64,000 bases of DNA from an uncultured Oscillospiraceae bacterium. Its GTDB lineage: Bacteria; Bacillota; Clostridia; Oscillospirales; Ruminococcaceae. Position 1 is the stretch's first letter, and every line of letters begins with the position of its first letter. Position numbers and translations under genes: made by a program. This document shows positions 43,683 through 51,669 of this stretch, one piece after another. The notes under the pieces were generated by a model. The model did no database searches. It was given only the letters and a program-made list of their open reading frames with translations, and was not told the DNA's origin. The stretch covers positions 12,855 to 76,854 of the forward strand of contig UQDG01000011.1 of assembly GCA_900539695.1 (NCBI GenBank), in the 5' to 3' direction.

Positions 43683-44906
43683 TCAATCCAGATGAATATG
43701 CCGCGGCACACCGTTGATGTAGATGGGGGTCAGCTCGGCCTGGATCAGGGGGCGGGCGTAACGCTCAAAATTGGCGTTGACGTGCATGCCGTCGGCGGTG
43801 ATCCACTCGTCGGGGACCTTCTTCTCAAAGTTGGCGACCTGGGTCACGTCGACCATCTTGGTCTCGATGCGGTAGGGCTGGTCGCTCAGGCGCTTGATGG
43901 CGGACATCTTGGCGGTCTCGCCGCGCACGGCGGCTTCCACAGCGGCACCGCCCACCTGGTAGGCCTCGGTCACGTCGGTGCGGCTGGCCAGGTGGCTGGC
44001 GCAGCGCTGCAGGGTCGAGAACTCGATGGCGCGGGTCTTGCAGCCCAGGCGGACGCGGATCAGGTCGGCCAGGTAGCGGCTGGTGCCGCTCAGGATGGCC
44101 TTGTGGCCGAAGGCGTCCAGCTGACCGGCGGTGGAGACCAGGTCGCACAGGAAGACACCGTCCTTATTTTTAACGCCCTCGCTGGCGGCAATGATGACAT
44201 TGTGGCGCTCTTTTTCCAGCTCGGCGACGCGGGCCAGGAAGGCTTCCTCGTCAAAGGGGCGCTCCGGTAGCAGGATCAGGTCGGGACCGTTGCAGTCCGG
44301 GCCGGCGGCCAGGCTGGAGGCAGCGGCCAGCCAGCCGGTGTGGCGGCCCATGATCTCGGCCACCGTCACGCTGCGCAGGTCGTAGACGCTGGAATCGCAG
44401 ATGACTTCCTTTAAAATAGTAGCGATGTACTTGGCGGCGCTGCCGTAGCCGGGGGTGTGGTCGGTCAGCAGCAGGTCGTTGTCGATGGTTTTGGGCACGC
44501 CGATGAAGCGGATCTCGCTGCCGATGGTCTTGCCGTAGGCGGACAGCTTGGAGATGGTATCCATCGAGTCGTTGCCGCCAATGTAGAACACGGCACCGAT
44601 GTCGTACTGCTTGAACAGGTCAAACAGCTGCACAAAGGGGGCCTCGTCTACATCGGGCTGGGGCAGCTTGTGGCGGCAGCTGCCCAGGAAGCTGGACGGC
44701 GTGCGCTTCAGCAGCTCAATGTCCATTTTGTCGGAAAGGACCGCGTCCAGATCGACGAGCTTGCCTTCCAGCACACCGGCGATGCCGTACTGCATGCCGT
44801 AGACGTGCTCGGCACCGCAGGCCTTGGCGGTCTCGTAGACGCCTGCCAGGCTGGAGTTGATGACGGCAGTGGGACCACCCGACTGCCCGACCAATACGTT
44901 TTTCAT
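43683..44906 (-). CDS. pfp: Phosphofructokinase, PPi-dependent type (second of two)
   Basis: A 407-aa paralogue of the 42063 gene with the same determinants: LVGQSGGPTAVIN, IGGNDSMDTI (D113) and PKTIDND with K139. The two proteins align almost without gaps, pointing to a tandem duplication that has since diverged. The ATG has GAGGTG upstream. It starts 31 bp after the Cof hydrolase gene, so it is probably transcribed with it, whereas the first paralogue has its own leader. The two copies may therefore be regulated differently. Confidence 0.9.
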   Translation of the reverse strand: MKNVLVGQSGGPTAVINSSLAGVYETAKACGAEHVYGMQYGIAGVLEGKLVDLDAVLSDKMDIELLKRTPSSFLGSCRHKLPQPDVDEAPFVQLFDLFKQYDIGAVFYIGGNDSMDTISKLSAYGKTIGSEIRFIGVPKTIDNDLLLTDHTPGYGSAAKYIATILKEVICDSSVYDLRSVTVAEIMGRHTGWLAAASSLAAGPDCNGPDLILLPERPFDEEAFLARVAELEKERHNVIIAASEGVKNKDGVFLCDLVSTAGQLDAFGHKAILSGTSRYLADLIRVRLGCKTRAIEFSTLQRCASHLASRTDVTEAYQVGGAAVEAAVRGETAKMSAIKRLSDQPYRIETKMVDVTQVANFEKKVPDEWITADGMHVNANFERYARPLIQAELTPIYINGVPRHIHLD

Positions 44907-44937
44907 GGAACACCTCATTGATTTATAATGTGTATTT

Positions 44938-45768
44938 TTAACGGTGCAAAGCATATTTCTCGATGGCCAAGGCGACGCCGTCGTGGTTATTGTCCGCAGT
45001 GACGGCATCGGCGGCAGCGAGGATCTCCTGCGTGGCGTTGCCCATGGCTACGCCCAAACCGGCATCCTCGATCATCGAAAGGTCGTTGCCGGAATCGCCC
45101 ACGGCCATGACCTGGTCACGGCGCAGACCCAGCTTTTCGGCCAGGGCCAGCAGGCCGCTGCCCTTGGTAACGCCGGGGGCGTTCAGCTCGATGTTGCTGC
45201 CCAGGCTGCTGGTGGCCTCTACGTCCGGGCAGGCGGCCAGCACGGCGCGCCAGGCCTCGTCCCGCAGCTCCACTTTGGGGTACATGACGCTGAATTTTTC
45301 CACCTGGCCGACCTTCTCCTGCAGGACGGTGCGCAGGTCAGGGACCTCGATGCGGGTCTTGCGGAAGTAGTCCCGCATGTTTTCCGGCACCAGCACGTCG
45401 ATGAGGTCGTTGTCGGCCTTGGTGGCGTAGCTTTTGCCGCCCACAAACAGGCTGAACACGCCGCCGAAGGGCTTGAGCGCATCATAGACCCGCAGCGAAG
45501 CCTCCAGCGAGAAGGGCTGGTCGACGATATGCTCGCCGGTGCGCATGTCTACCACCGAGGCCCCGTTGGAGATCAGCGCGTAGTGTACGCCGGGGATGCC
45601 GGTGAACGCCTGGGGTACGCCGGTGGCGGTGCGGCCGGTGGCGGGCAGCACAATGATGCCTGCCTGTACGGCGGCCTCGATAGCAGCCAGGTTGCGCGGG
45701 CTGATGTGTTTGGCATCGTCAAAAACCGTGCCGTCCAGATCCAGGCCGATTAAGCGGATGTCCTGCAT
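44938..45768 (-). CDS. Cof-type HAD-IIB hydrolase
   Basis: A 276-aa cytosolic phosphatase, probably acting on sugar phosphates or similar small molecules. HAD motif I is DLDGTVFD (D10, D12), motif II PATGRT, a C2B cap lies in the middle, and motif IV is VGDSGNDLSMI. The start at 45768 follows AAGGGAGTGG. Its 5' leader is almost entirely made of the structured element copy C, placed between a sigma-A promoter and the SD. Substrate unknown; the downstream phosphofructokinase suggests a sugar-phosphate context. Confidence 0.9.
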   Translation of the reverse strand: MQDIRLIGLDLDGTVFDDAKHISPRNLAAIEAAVQAGIIVLPATGRTATGVPQAFTGIPGVHYALISNGASVVDMRTGEHIVDQPFSLEASLRVYDALKPFGGVFSLFVGGKSYATKADNDLIDVLVPENMRDYFRKTRIEVPDLRTVLQEKVGQVEKFSVMYPKVELRDEAWRAVLAACPDVEATSSLGSNIELNAPGVTKGSGLLALAEKLGLRRDQVMAVGDSGNDLSMIEDAGLGVAMGNATQEILAAADAVTADNNHDGVALAIEKYALHR

Positions 45769-45785
45769 AGATTTACCACTCCCTT

Positions 45786-45887
45786 GGGCAACCCAGCACA
45801 ATTCGCGCCCTATGGGCTTAAGCACCGCTCCGGCGGCTGGTACACCTCGCTCGCCGTATCGGTACTTAGAATTATGCCGTGTTACCC
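45786..45887 (-). ncRNA. Structured element, copy C (5' leader of the Cof hydrolase gene)
   Basis: On the minus strand, 102 nt closed by GGGTAAC/GTTGCCC and GCATAATTC/GAATTGTGC. It has the shared core GTACCGATACGGCGAGCGAG, then GGT-GT-ACC where copies A and B carry a larger arm, CCGC-CGGA-GCGG and GCCC-ATA-GGGC. The predicted RNA starts about 5 nt upstream of the element, and the element ends 1 nt before the SD. Paired positions differ from copies A and B but remain complementary. Confidence 0.7.
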
Positions 45888-45898
45888 TTAACCATCTA

Positions 45899-45927
45899 AG
45901 TGTACCGCAAATGCGGAATAATTGCAA
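45899..45927 (-). promoter_or_regulatory. Minus-strand promoter of the Cof hydrolase gene
   Basis: TTGCAA at 45922-45927, 17 bp, TACACT (45904-45899 on the minus strand). The -35 hexamer is a palindrome shared with the plus-strand promoter. Confidence 0.75.
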
Positions 45928-45950
45928 GACGACGTGGGGTGTGGTAGAAT
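45922..45950 (+). promoter_or_regulatory. Plus-strand promoter toward the 46147 gene
   Basis: TTGCAA at 45922-45927, 17 bp, TAGAAT at 45945-45950. Divergent to the minus promoter and using the same -35 bases. Confidence 0.65.
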
Positions 45951-45976
45951 AAATAAAAACATTTTGTAAGGAACAC

Positions 45977-46124
45977 GCCAAAAGGCCCCCCTTGTGCAAA
46001 GGGGGCTCCGCGAAGCGGTGGGGGATTGTGGCCTTGCGGGTGTAGACCGAATGGCCTGGTGAACGGGACGATCCCTCAGTCACCTTCGGTGACAGCTCCC
46101 TTTACACAAGGGAGCCTTTAAGCG
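45977..46124. repeat. CTCCCTTTAC-type palindromic repeat, inverted pair
   Basis: AGGCCCCCTTGTGCAAAGGGGGCTCC at the left and GCTCCCTTTACACAAGGGAGCCTTT at the right face each other, with GTCACCTTCGGTGAC as an internal hairpin. With the Cof leader and two promoters it fills the 378-bp gap. Related fragments lie at 27984, 56823 and 60020. Confidence 0.7.
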
Positions 46125-46146
46125 GTTGCGATAAAAGGAAAAACCA

Positions 46147-46890
46147 ATGACAAAACAACGTTTATGGCAGCTGGATGCGCTGCGGGGGCTGGCACTGCTG
46201 AATATGCTGGCCTACCACGCGATGTACGATTGGGTGTATGTGTTTGGCCATGCCGGCAGCTGGTATAATATCGGCGCGCCGGGGTGCCATGTGTGGCAGC
46301 AGTATATCTGCTGGAGCTTTATTTTGCTCTCCGGCTACAGCTTTACGCTGGCCCGCCGCCCGCTGAAAAATGGGCTGATCGCGGCCGGGTGCGCTGCGGT
46401 GCTGACCGTGGTGACGGTGGGGTTCATGCCGTCGGAGAGCATCTGGTTCGGTGTACTGCACTTAAACGCTGCCGCTGTGCTGCTGAGCTGCCTGATGAAG
46501 CCGCTGTTGGACAAAATACCCGCTGTGCCGGGGCTGATAGGCAGCGCCATGCTGTTTGCGCTGACCAATCAACTGCCCTGGGGCTGGCTGGGGTTTGAAC
46601 GGTGGCACATTGCTGCGCTGCCTGCCGGGTGGTATGATGCCAACCTGTTCTGGCTGGGGCTGCCGGACCTGACGCGGTTTAGCTCGGCGGATTATTTCCC
46701 CATTCTGCCATGGGTGTTTTTGTTCTGGTGCGGGCTGTTTCTGGCGCGGCTATGGCGGCCGCGCGCGGGGCAGGCACCGGCGGCGTTGCAGCCGCTGTGC
46801 GCGATAGGCGGCCGGACGCTGCTGGTTTACATGCTGCACCAGCCGGTAATTTACGGCATTTTGTGGTTGTGGACGTCCCTGCGTGGTTGA
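46147..46890 (+). CDS. DUF1624/heparan-alpha-glucosaminide acetyltransferase-like membrane protein
   Basis: A 247-aa integral membrane protein with about seven TM segments. The family start WQLDALRGLALLNML with the following YHAMYD and the C-terminal RTLLVYMLHQPVIYG are conserved in DUF1624 and YeiB-type acyltransferase-like proteins. It may move acyl groups across the membrane onto extracellular glycans; no substrate can be named. SD AAAGGAAAAA precedes the ATG. It is transcribed through the long repeat from a promoter at 45922. Confidence 0.8.
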   Translation: MTKQRLWQLDALRGLALLNMLAYHAMYDWVYVFGHAGSWYNIGAPGCHVWQQYICWSFILLSGYSFTLARRPLKNGLIAAGCAAVLTVVTVGFMPSESIWFGVLHLNAAAVLLSCLMKPLLDKIPAVPGLIGSAMLFALTNQLPWGWLGFERWHIAALPAGWYDANLFWLGLPDLTRFSSADYFPILPWVFLFWCGLFLARLWRPRAGQAPAALQPLCAIGGRTLLVYMLHQPVIYGILWLWTSLRG

Positions 46891-46957
46891 TAGTTTGTGG
46901 AAAAACGGAAAATTTGTTAAAAATTTAAAAACGACCCCCTTTCGGCGAAAAATAGTG

Positions 46958-46987
46958 TTGACAGAGACGGGAACTATATAGTATAAT
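46958..46987 (+). promoter_or_regulatory. Strong sigma-A promoter of rpsU
   Basis: Consensus TTGACA at 46958-46963, 18-bp spacer, consensus TATAAT at 46982-46987. Confidence 0.93.
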
Positions 46988-47050
46988 TGCTGTTACTGGT
47001 TAATGTTTTTGACCGGCAAACTCCTGTCTCAGGTCAAGGGAGGGAAGAAG

Positions 47051-47227
47051 ATGTCGGAGATCCGTGTCAAAGAGGGCGAGTCCCTCGAGAGCGCACTGCG
47101 CCGTTTTAAGCGCAGCACTGCTCGCAGCGGCGTGTTGGCTGAGGTTCGCAAGCGCGAGGCTTATGAGAAGCCGTCCGTTAAGCGTAAGAAGAAGTCCGAG
47201 GCTGCCCGCAAGCGCAAGTTTAAGTAA
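47051..47227 (+). CDS. rpsU: 30S ribosomal protein S21
   Basis: A 58-aa small-subunit protein. It has [19 protein letters not shown] at the N-terminus and the basic tail [15 protein letters not shown]. The ATG at 47051 is preceded by GGGAGGGAAG. It is a single-gene transcript with a consensus promoter and a strong terminator, as expected for a highly expressed ribosomal gene. Confidence 0.96.
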   Translation: MSEIRVKEGESLESALRRFKRSTARSGVLAEVRKREAYEKPSVKRKKKSEAARKRKFK

Positions 47228-47249
47228 GGTTTCTTACCAATGAACGACT

Positions 47250-47286
47250 GTGCAGACCCGCGCAATGCGCGGGTCTGCACTTTTTT
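47250..47286 (+). terminator. Rho-independent terminator of rpsU
   Basis: GTGCAGACCCGCGC and GCGCGGGTCTGCAC with a short loop, then TTTTTT. Confidence 0.95.
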
Positions 47287-47361
47287 CTTGCGCTGCGCGA
47301 TGCGCAGTGCGCAAAGAAGGGGTTCGTCGCTTGTGGCTGTTGGCTGACGAGAAAGTGGCTT

Positions 47362-47438
47362 GTAGGGGGCGATGCTTGCATCGCCCCGCAAACAGGCAGC
47401 CGCCCAGACGGGCCGATGGCGGGCATCGGCCCCTGCAT
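47362..47438. repeat. GC-rich palindromic repeats, two units
   Basis: GTAGGGGGCGATGCTTGCAT followed by CGCCCC, then GGGCCGATGGCGGGCATCGG followed by CCCC; members of the TAGGGGCGGAT family. Confidence 0.7.
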
Positions 47439-47560
47439 CACAGCCCGCAAAGTGGATTATAACGCAAAGTCCCGCAGGCGAACAATGTTCACCCCTGCAC
47501 ACTCTACAAGAGATACGTGCAGCTTTTGTGCGAGACCGCTTTATAAGGGGAGAAAACCGT

Positions 47561-48070
47561 ATGATTTTAACTCCTGAAATCGTATTTCGGAAAATTGAGT
47601 GCATCCACCCGGACTATCTGAAAGCGCATGGCATTACGGCGCTGGTGCTGGATGTGGATAATACGCTGACTGGGGATAACAGCCAGGTGCTGGAACCCAC
47701 CGTGCAGGCCTGGCTGGACGAGATGCGGGCGGCGGGCATCAGCCTGACCATCGTGTCCAACAACACGGCCAAGCGGGTGCGCCCTTTTGCCGAGCGTATC
47801 GGCCTGGATTGGGTGCCCCTGGCCTGCAAGCCGCTGACCATCGGCCTGATGGTGGCGCGGCATCGTCTGGGCGTGAAAAAAAGCCAGATGGCCATGGTGG
47901 GCGACCAGATCTTTGCCGACCGCATGGCCGCCGGGCTGTACGGCTGCCCCTGCCTGTACCTGCTGCCCCGCACCCCCCGCGACCGCAACAAATTTGTCCG
48001 GCTCAAACGCAAGTATGAACCCTACTGGCTGGACCGATACTATAAAAAGGGAGGGACTGTGCATGAATGA
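47561..48070 (+). CDS. yqeG: YqeG family HAD phosphatase
   Basis: A 169-aa HAD-IIIA phosphatase. Motif I is LDVDNTLTG, motif II VSNNT, and motif III/IV VGDQIFADRMAA. YqeG-like enzymes resemble phosphatidylglycerophosphatases, and some dephosphorylate PGP, but the role in this organism is not shown. The usual downstream partner yqeH is absent; an endonuclease IV-like gene overlaps its end by 8 nt instead. ATG at 47561 after AAGGGGAG. Confidence 0.9.
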   Translation: MILTPEIVFRKIECIHPDYLKAHGITALVLDVDNTLTGDNSQVLEPTVQAWLDEMRAAGISLTIVSNNTAKRVRPFAERIGLDWVPLACKPLTIGLMVARHRLGVKKSQMAMVGDQIFADRMAAGLYGCPCLYLLPRTPRDRNKFVRLKRKYEPYWLDRYYKKGGTVHE

Positions 48071-48923
48071 GCCGCGTTTTGGCACGGCCGGCCTGGCGGA
48101 CAGCTACACCGTCAAAAAGTTTGACCCCGCCGCCATCGCCGCCTACACCGCCGGTTTTGGCCTGACCGCCTTTGAATACCAGTGCGGCCGCGGCGTGCGG
48201 CTGGCCCGCGACAAGGCACACGCTTTGGGCGAAGCCTGCGCCGCGCGGGGCATCGCCCTCTCGGTGCACGCGCCCTACTATATCAGCATGTCCAGCCTCG
48301 AGGAGGACAAGCGGCTGCACAGCATCGACTATCTGCTGCAAAGCTGCGCACTGGTCAAGGCGCTGGGCGGTAAGCGGGTCATCTTCCACTCCGGCTCCTG
48401 CGGCAAGCAGAGCCGCGAAGAAGCGCTGGAAAAGGCGCTGGACACGATGGCGCGCGCTGTGAAAGCCTGCGATGAGGCGGGCTACGGGGATTGCATCCTC
48501 TGCCCCGAGACGATGGGCAAGGTGAACCAGCTGGGCACGCTGGACGAGGTACTGGCCCTGTGCGGCGTGGATGAGCGCATCACGCCCTGCATCGATTTTG
48601 GCCACCTGTACGCCCGCAGCCTGGGCACTCAGTTTGCCGAGGGCACTGCAGCCGCCGACTACGCCGCCCTGCTGGACACGCTGCAGGCCGGGCTGGGGGA
48701 TGAACGGGCAAAGCAGTTCCACGCCCATTTCTCCCGCATCGCCTACACCAAGGGCGGCGAGAAGTGCCACCTGACCTTTGCCGATACCGAGTACGGCCCG
48801 CCCCATGAACCACTGCTGGCACTGCTGAAAGAGCGCGGGCTGACCCCCACCATCATCTGCGAAAGTGCGGGCACCCAGGCCGAGGATGCGGCGGAACTGG
48901 CGAAAACGTATGCCGCGCTATAA
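48063..48923 (+). CDS. Deoxyribonuclease IV-like AP endonuclease
   Basis: A 286-aa TIM-barrel protein of the endonuclease IV family, which cuts DNA at abasic sites using three zinc ions. Candidate zinc ligands lie in SVHAPYY, IFHSGSC, LCPETMG, CIDFGHLYAR, HFSRI and CESAG. The protein fits Nfo length, but the motifs are looser than in E. coli Nfo, so another TIM-barrel metal enzyme cannot be excluded. It is coupled to yqeG by an 8-nt overlap. Confidence 0.82.
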   Translation: MNEPRFGTAGLADSYTVKKFDPAAIAAYTAGFGLTAFEYQCGRGVRLARDKAHALGEACAARGIALSVHAPYYISMSSLEEDKRLHSIDYLLQSCALVKALGGKRVIFHSGSCGKQSREEALEKALDTMARAVKACDEAGYGDCILCPETMGKVNQLGTLDEVLALCGVDERITPCIDFGHLYARSLGTQFAEGTAAADYAALLDTLQAGLGDERAKQFHAHFSRIAYTKGGEKCHLTFADTEYGPPHEPLLALLKERGLTPTIICESAGTQAEDAAELAKTYAAL

Positions 48924-48930
48924 GAGACTA

Positions 48931-49104
48931 GGACAGTGACACATAATCCTGAGTACCGATACGACGAGCGAAACATGCCAGCTGCTAAGCAAAAAGCGCA
49001 GAGAATACTTTGTGTATTCTCGAGCATTTTTGCAACGCAGATGGCGTGTTGTAGCCGCCGGAGCGGTGCTCAAGCCGTCAGGCGGGGATTGTGTGGAGCT
49101 GTCC
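48931..49104 (+). ncRNA. Structured element, copy B (upstream of efp)
   Basis: A 174-nt element closed by GGACAG/CTGTCC and CACATAATCC/GGATTGTGTG. It has the inner arm AACATGCCA/TGGCGTGTT, the hairpin GAGAATAC-TTTGT-GTATTCTC, then CCGC-CGGA-GCGG and GCC-GTCA-GGC. Every helix differs from copy A at one or more pairs yet remains complementary. It begins 8 bp after the endonuclease-like gene; a separate efp promoter follows it. Confidence 0.7.
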
Positions 49105-49148
49105 AAAGAAAAAATACCAAATTTCGCGCAAAAAAATCGACTCAGGGC

Positions 49149-49177
49149 TTGAAAAAGTCCATTGTATCCTGTAAAAT
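49149..49177 (+). promoter_or_regulatory. Sigma-A promoter of efp
   Basis: TTGAAA at 49149-49154, 17-bp spacer, TAAAAT at 49172-49177. Confidence 0.8.
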
Positions 49178-49219
49178 AAATACAGGTATGTATTTTGTAA
49201 TTTATGGAGGAATTTTTAT

Positions 49220-49780
49220 ATGATTTCTGCAGGCGAATTCCGCAACGGCGTCACCTTCGAGCAGGACGGCCAGGTCCTTCAGGTCGTTGAGTTCCAGCAC
49301 GTCAAGCCCGGCAAGGGCGCCGCTTTTGTGCGCACCAAGACCAAGAACGTCATCACCGGCTCTGTCGTTGAGACCAGCTACAACCCCACCGCTAAGTTCC
49401 CTCAGGCTTTCATCGAGCGCAAAGAGGTCACCTACTCCTACGAGGATGGCGATCTGTACCACTTCATGGATGTTGAGACCTACGACGACATCCCCGTTGG
49501 CGCTGCCGATGTGCCCGACAACTTCAAGTTCTGCAAGGAGAACGATACCTGCAAGCTGCTGAGCTACAAGGGCAAAGTCTTCAGCGTTGAGATCCCCAAC
49601 TTTGTTGAGCTGGAAGTCACCGCTACCGAGCCGGGTGTCAAGGGCAACACCGCCACCAACACCCTGAAGCCCGCCACCGTCGAGACCGGCGCTGAGATCC
49701 GCGTGCCCCTGTTCATCAACGAGGGCGACAAGATCCGCATCGATACCCGCACCGGCGAGTATATGGAGCGCGTGAACTGA
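49220..49780 (+). CDS. efp: Translation elongation factor P
   Basis: Rescues ribosomes stalled at polyproline. The 186-aa protein has three beta-barrel domains; the domain I loop [10 protein letters not shown] exposes K32, the position modified in other bacteria. The C-terminal signature [13 protein letters not shown] is complete. SD TGGAGGAA precedes the ATG. Codon use is that of a highly expressed gene. Confidence 0.97.
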   Translation: MISAGEFRNGVTFEQDGQVLQVVEFQHVKPGKGAAFVRTKTKNVITGSVVETSYNPTAKFPQAFIERKEVTYSYEDGDLYHFMDVETYDDIPVGAADVPDNFKFCKENDTCKLLSYKGKVFSVEIPNFVELEVTATEPGVKGNTATNTLKPATVETGAEIRVPLFINEGDKIRIDTRTGEYMERVN

Positions 49781-49793
49781 TTTTGTTCCACAA

Positions 49794-49829
49794 GCCGGGC
49801 CTGGCATACCGCCGTGCCCGGCATTTTTT
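49794..49829 (+). terminator. Terminator after efp
   Basis: GCCGGGC pairs with GCCCGGC, followed by ATTTTTT. It lies before the 49848 gene, so read-through may be partial. Confidence 0.75.
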
Positions 49830-49847
49830 GAACGGAGGATTTCTGTT

Positions 49848-50279
49848 ATGGCTATGGACTTGAATGCAAAGGCTGCCTACATCCGCGGCCTGATGACCGG
49901 TATGGAGTTTGACCCCGCCAGCAAGAACGGCAAGGTCATTGCCGCCATGATGGACCTGCTGGAAGAGATGGCTGCCCAGGTGGTCGAGCATGACAACGCC
50001 CTGGACCAGGTCTACGATGAGCTGGAGACCCTGGACCAGGATGTGGACGACATCGTGAGCGACCTGTACGCCGACGATGACGAGGACGACGACGCCGAAG
50101 AGGACAGCGACGAGGCTCTGTACGAGGTCACCTGCCCCAACTGCGGCAAAGTCTCCACTGTGGACGAGGAGACCCTGCTGGATCAGACCCAGGAGCTGGT
50201 CTGCCCCTACTGCAATGCCTCTTTTGACATTGAGCTGGAAGGCACCGAGGACGAGAAGCCCGAGGATAACGACCAGTAA
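49848..50279 (+). CDS. CD1247-like acidic zinc-ribbon protein
   Basis: A 143-aa protein found next to efp in many Clostridia. The N-terminal helical domain (AAYIRGLMTGMEFDP, then LLEEMAAQVVEHDNALDQ) matches the CD1247 N-terminal domain. A strongly acidic linker (about 70-92) follows, and then a zinc ribbon with CPNCGK and CPYCNA. Function unknown; the efp linkage hints at translation. SD CGGAGGA upstream. Confidence 0.85.
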   Translation: MAMDLNAKAAYIRGLMTGMEFDPASKNGKVIAAMMDLLEEMAAQVVEHDNALDQVYDELETLDQDVDDIVSDLYADDDEDDDAEEDSDEALYEVTCPNCGKVSTVDEETLLDQTQELVCPYCNASFDIELEGTEDEKPEDNDQ

Positions 50280-50292
50280 GTAAAAACGATGC

Positions 50293-50319
50293 GGCCCGGT
50301 GGAAACACCGGGCCTTTTT
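50293..50319 (+). terminator. Terminator after the zinc-ribbon gene
   Basis: GGCCCGGTG-GAAA-CACCGGGCC followed by TTTTT. Confidence 0.9.
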
Positions 50320-50342
50320 GGTATGCAAAGGAGGTGGGGCGG

Positions 50343-51596
50343 ATGCTGACGGCGGCAAAACTTGTGCTGCCCGCTTTGGCGGCAGCACTGTTTGTGTGGG
50401 GCGCGGCGTGGTGCGTGGTGCGCACGCTGCGGCCGCAGATGGCGGATACTGCGGCTGTTGGCGGTGAGCCACCCCGTAGCAGCAAGGCCATGGCGGCGCT
50501 GGCCGGGCTGCTGTTTGTGTGCGTACTGCAGCTGGTGTTCTGCCATGCGGCGCAGGCAAACAACCCCGGCGTGGGGCTGGCCCAGGCCATGGAGTGGCAG
50601 TTTTACGGCAACACCGACGCGCGGCATTACATCGACCTGGCGCAGTACGGCTACGGCACCGGCGGCGCGTTTGCGGAGCAGGAATTGATGATCGTGTTCT
50701 TTCCGCTGTTCCCGGCGCTGCTGCGGGTCGTGCATTTGCTGGTGGGAGGCAGCTATCCGCTGTTGGGGCTGGCCGTGCAGGGGCCGCTGTTTGCCGGGGC
50801 GGCGGTATCGCTGTACACCCTGGTCAGCCGCCGCTGGGGCGAGCGCCAGGCGGTGCTGACGCTGGCCCTGCTGATGGCCAGCCCGGCGGCTGTATTTTTT
50901 GCCGTGCCGATGACCGAAAGCCTGTTTTTGCTGGTGACTGTGCGCTACGTGCTGGCGTGGGATCGGCGGCAGTGGGGCCGCTGTGCGGTGCTGGGTGTGC
51001 TGGCTGGGTTGTGCCGCGCCCCCGGCGGACTGCTGCTGGGGCTGGCGGCGCTGGAACTGGCGGCCGCATGGCGCCGGGGAAAGCGGCCCGCGCTGGCAAG
51101 TATCCCGGCTATGCTGGCCCCGGCGGCGGGGCTGGGGCTGTACTTTGGGCTGAACCAGGCTGTGTATGGCCGCTGGAACCAGTACAGCGTATACCAGTGG
51201 GAGCACTGGGGCCAAAAACTGGGCCTGTTTACCAATACTGTGCGCTACCATTTGGATTATATGGCCAGCTGGTGGGAGGATAACCGCAAGGCGGCGGTGG
51301 GCATCTGCCTGGCGGCGATACTCTGCATCCTGTTGGCGCTGGGGCTGCTGGCGGCTTCTGTGCGGCGGCTGCCTGCGGCCTGGCTGGGGTTTGGCCTGGC
51401 CTACCTGGCCGTGACGATGGGCGCGACCTGGCTGTTGAGCGCCCCGCGGTACGCAGTGGGGCTGTTCTGCCTGCCGGTGGCACTGGCGCTGCTGCTGCAG
51501 GACCGCCCCCGGCTGACCTGCGGGGTGCTGGCGGTGCAGGTGATGGTGAGCGTGGTGTATGCCTGGCAGTATCTGCACGGCTGGCCGATCTACTGA
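50343..51596 (+). CDS. PIG-V-like mannosyltransferase, GT-C
   Basis: A 417-aa protein with about ten TM segments. The loop NTDARHYIDLAQYGYG, the motif FFPLFPALLRVVHLL and PMTESLFLL are typical of the bacterial PIG-V-like group (polyprenyl-phosphate mannose-dependent transferases). The ATG at 50343 follows AAAGGAGG at 50327. It would act on the outer face of the membrane. The minus-strand DPM1-like GT2 at 52380 is a candidate supplier of its donor. Confidence 0.82.
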   Translation: MLTAAKLVLPALAAALFVWGAAWCVVRTLRPQMADTAAVGGEPPRSSKAMAALAGLLFVCVLQLVFCHAAQANNPGVGLAQAMEWQFYGNTDARHYIDLAQYGYGTGGAFAEQELMIVFFPLFPALLRVVHLLVGGSYPLLGLAVQGPLFAGAAVSLYTLVSRRWGERQAVLTLALLMASPAAVFFAVPMTESLFLLVTVRYVLAWDRRQWGRCAVLGVLAGLCRAPGGLLLGLAALELAAAWRRGKRPALASIPAMLAPAAGLGLYFGLNQAVYGRWNQYSVYQWEHWGQKLGLFTNTVRYHLDYMASWWEDNRKAAVGICLAAILCILLALGLLAASVRRLPAAWLGFGLAYLAVTMGATWLLSAPRYAVGLFCLPVALALLLQDRPRLTCGVLAVQVMVSVVYAWQYLHGWPIY

Positions 51597-51612
51597 GCTG
51601 TTGCAGGATAAG

Positions 51613-51649
51613 AAAAGAGCCTGTCTCGGGGAAGGAGACAGGCTCTTTT
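51613..51649. terminator. Bidirectional terminator between convergent genes
   Basis: AAAAGAGCCTGTCTC and GAGACAGGCTCTTTT form a 15-bp perfect stem. Confidence 0.93.
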
Positions 51650-51669
51650 GTTGTTGGTATGGTGAAAAA

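Larger units (their letters stand above)
47228..47560. other. Gene-free stretch between rpsU and yqeG
   Basis: Holds the rpsU terminator (47250-47286), two GC-rich palindromic units (47362-47438) and a GAAC-AAT-GTTC inverted repeat at 47480 with spacing one base short of a LexA box. No clear promoter for yqeG is visible. Confidence 0.6.

Noticed and set aside
47480..47490. LexA-like GAAC-AAT-GTTC site upstream of yqeG
   Set aside because: Spacer is 3 instead of 4 bases and it lies in repeat-derived sequence; an adjacent SOS link is not convincing.
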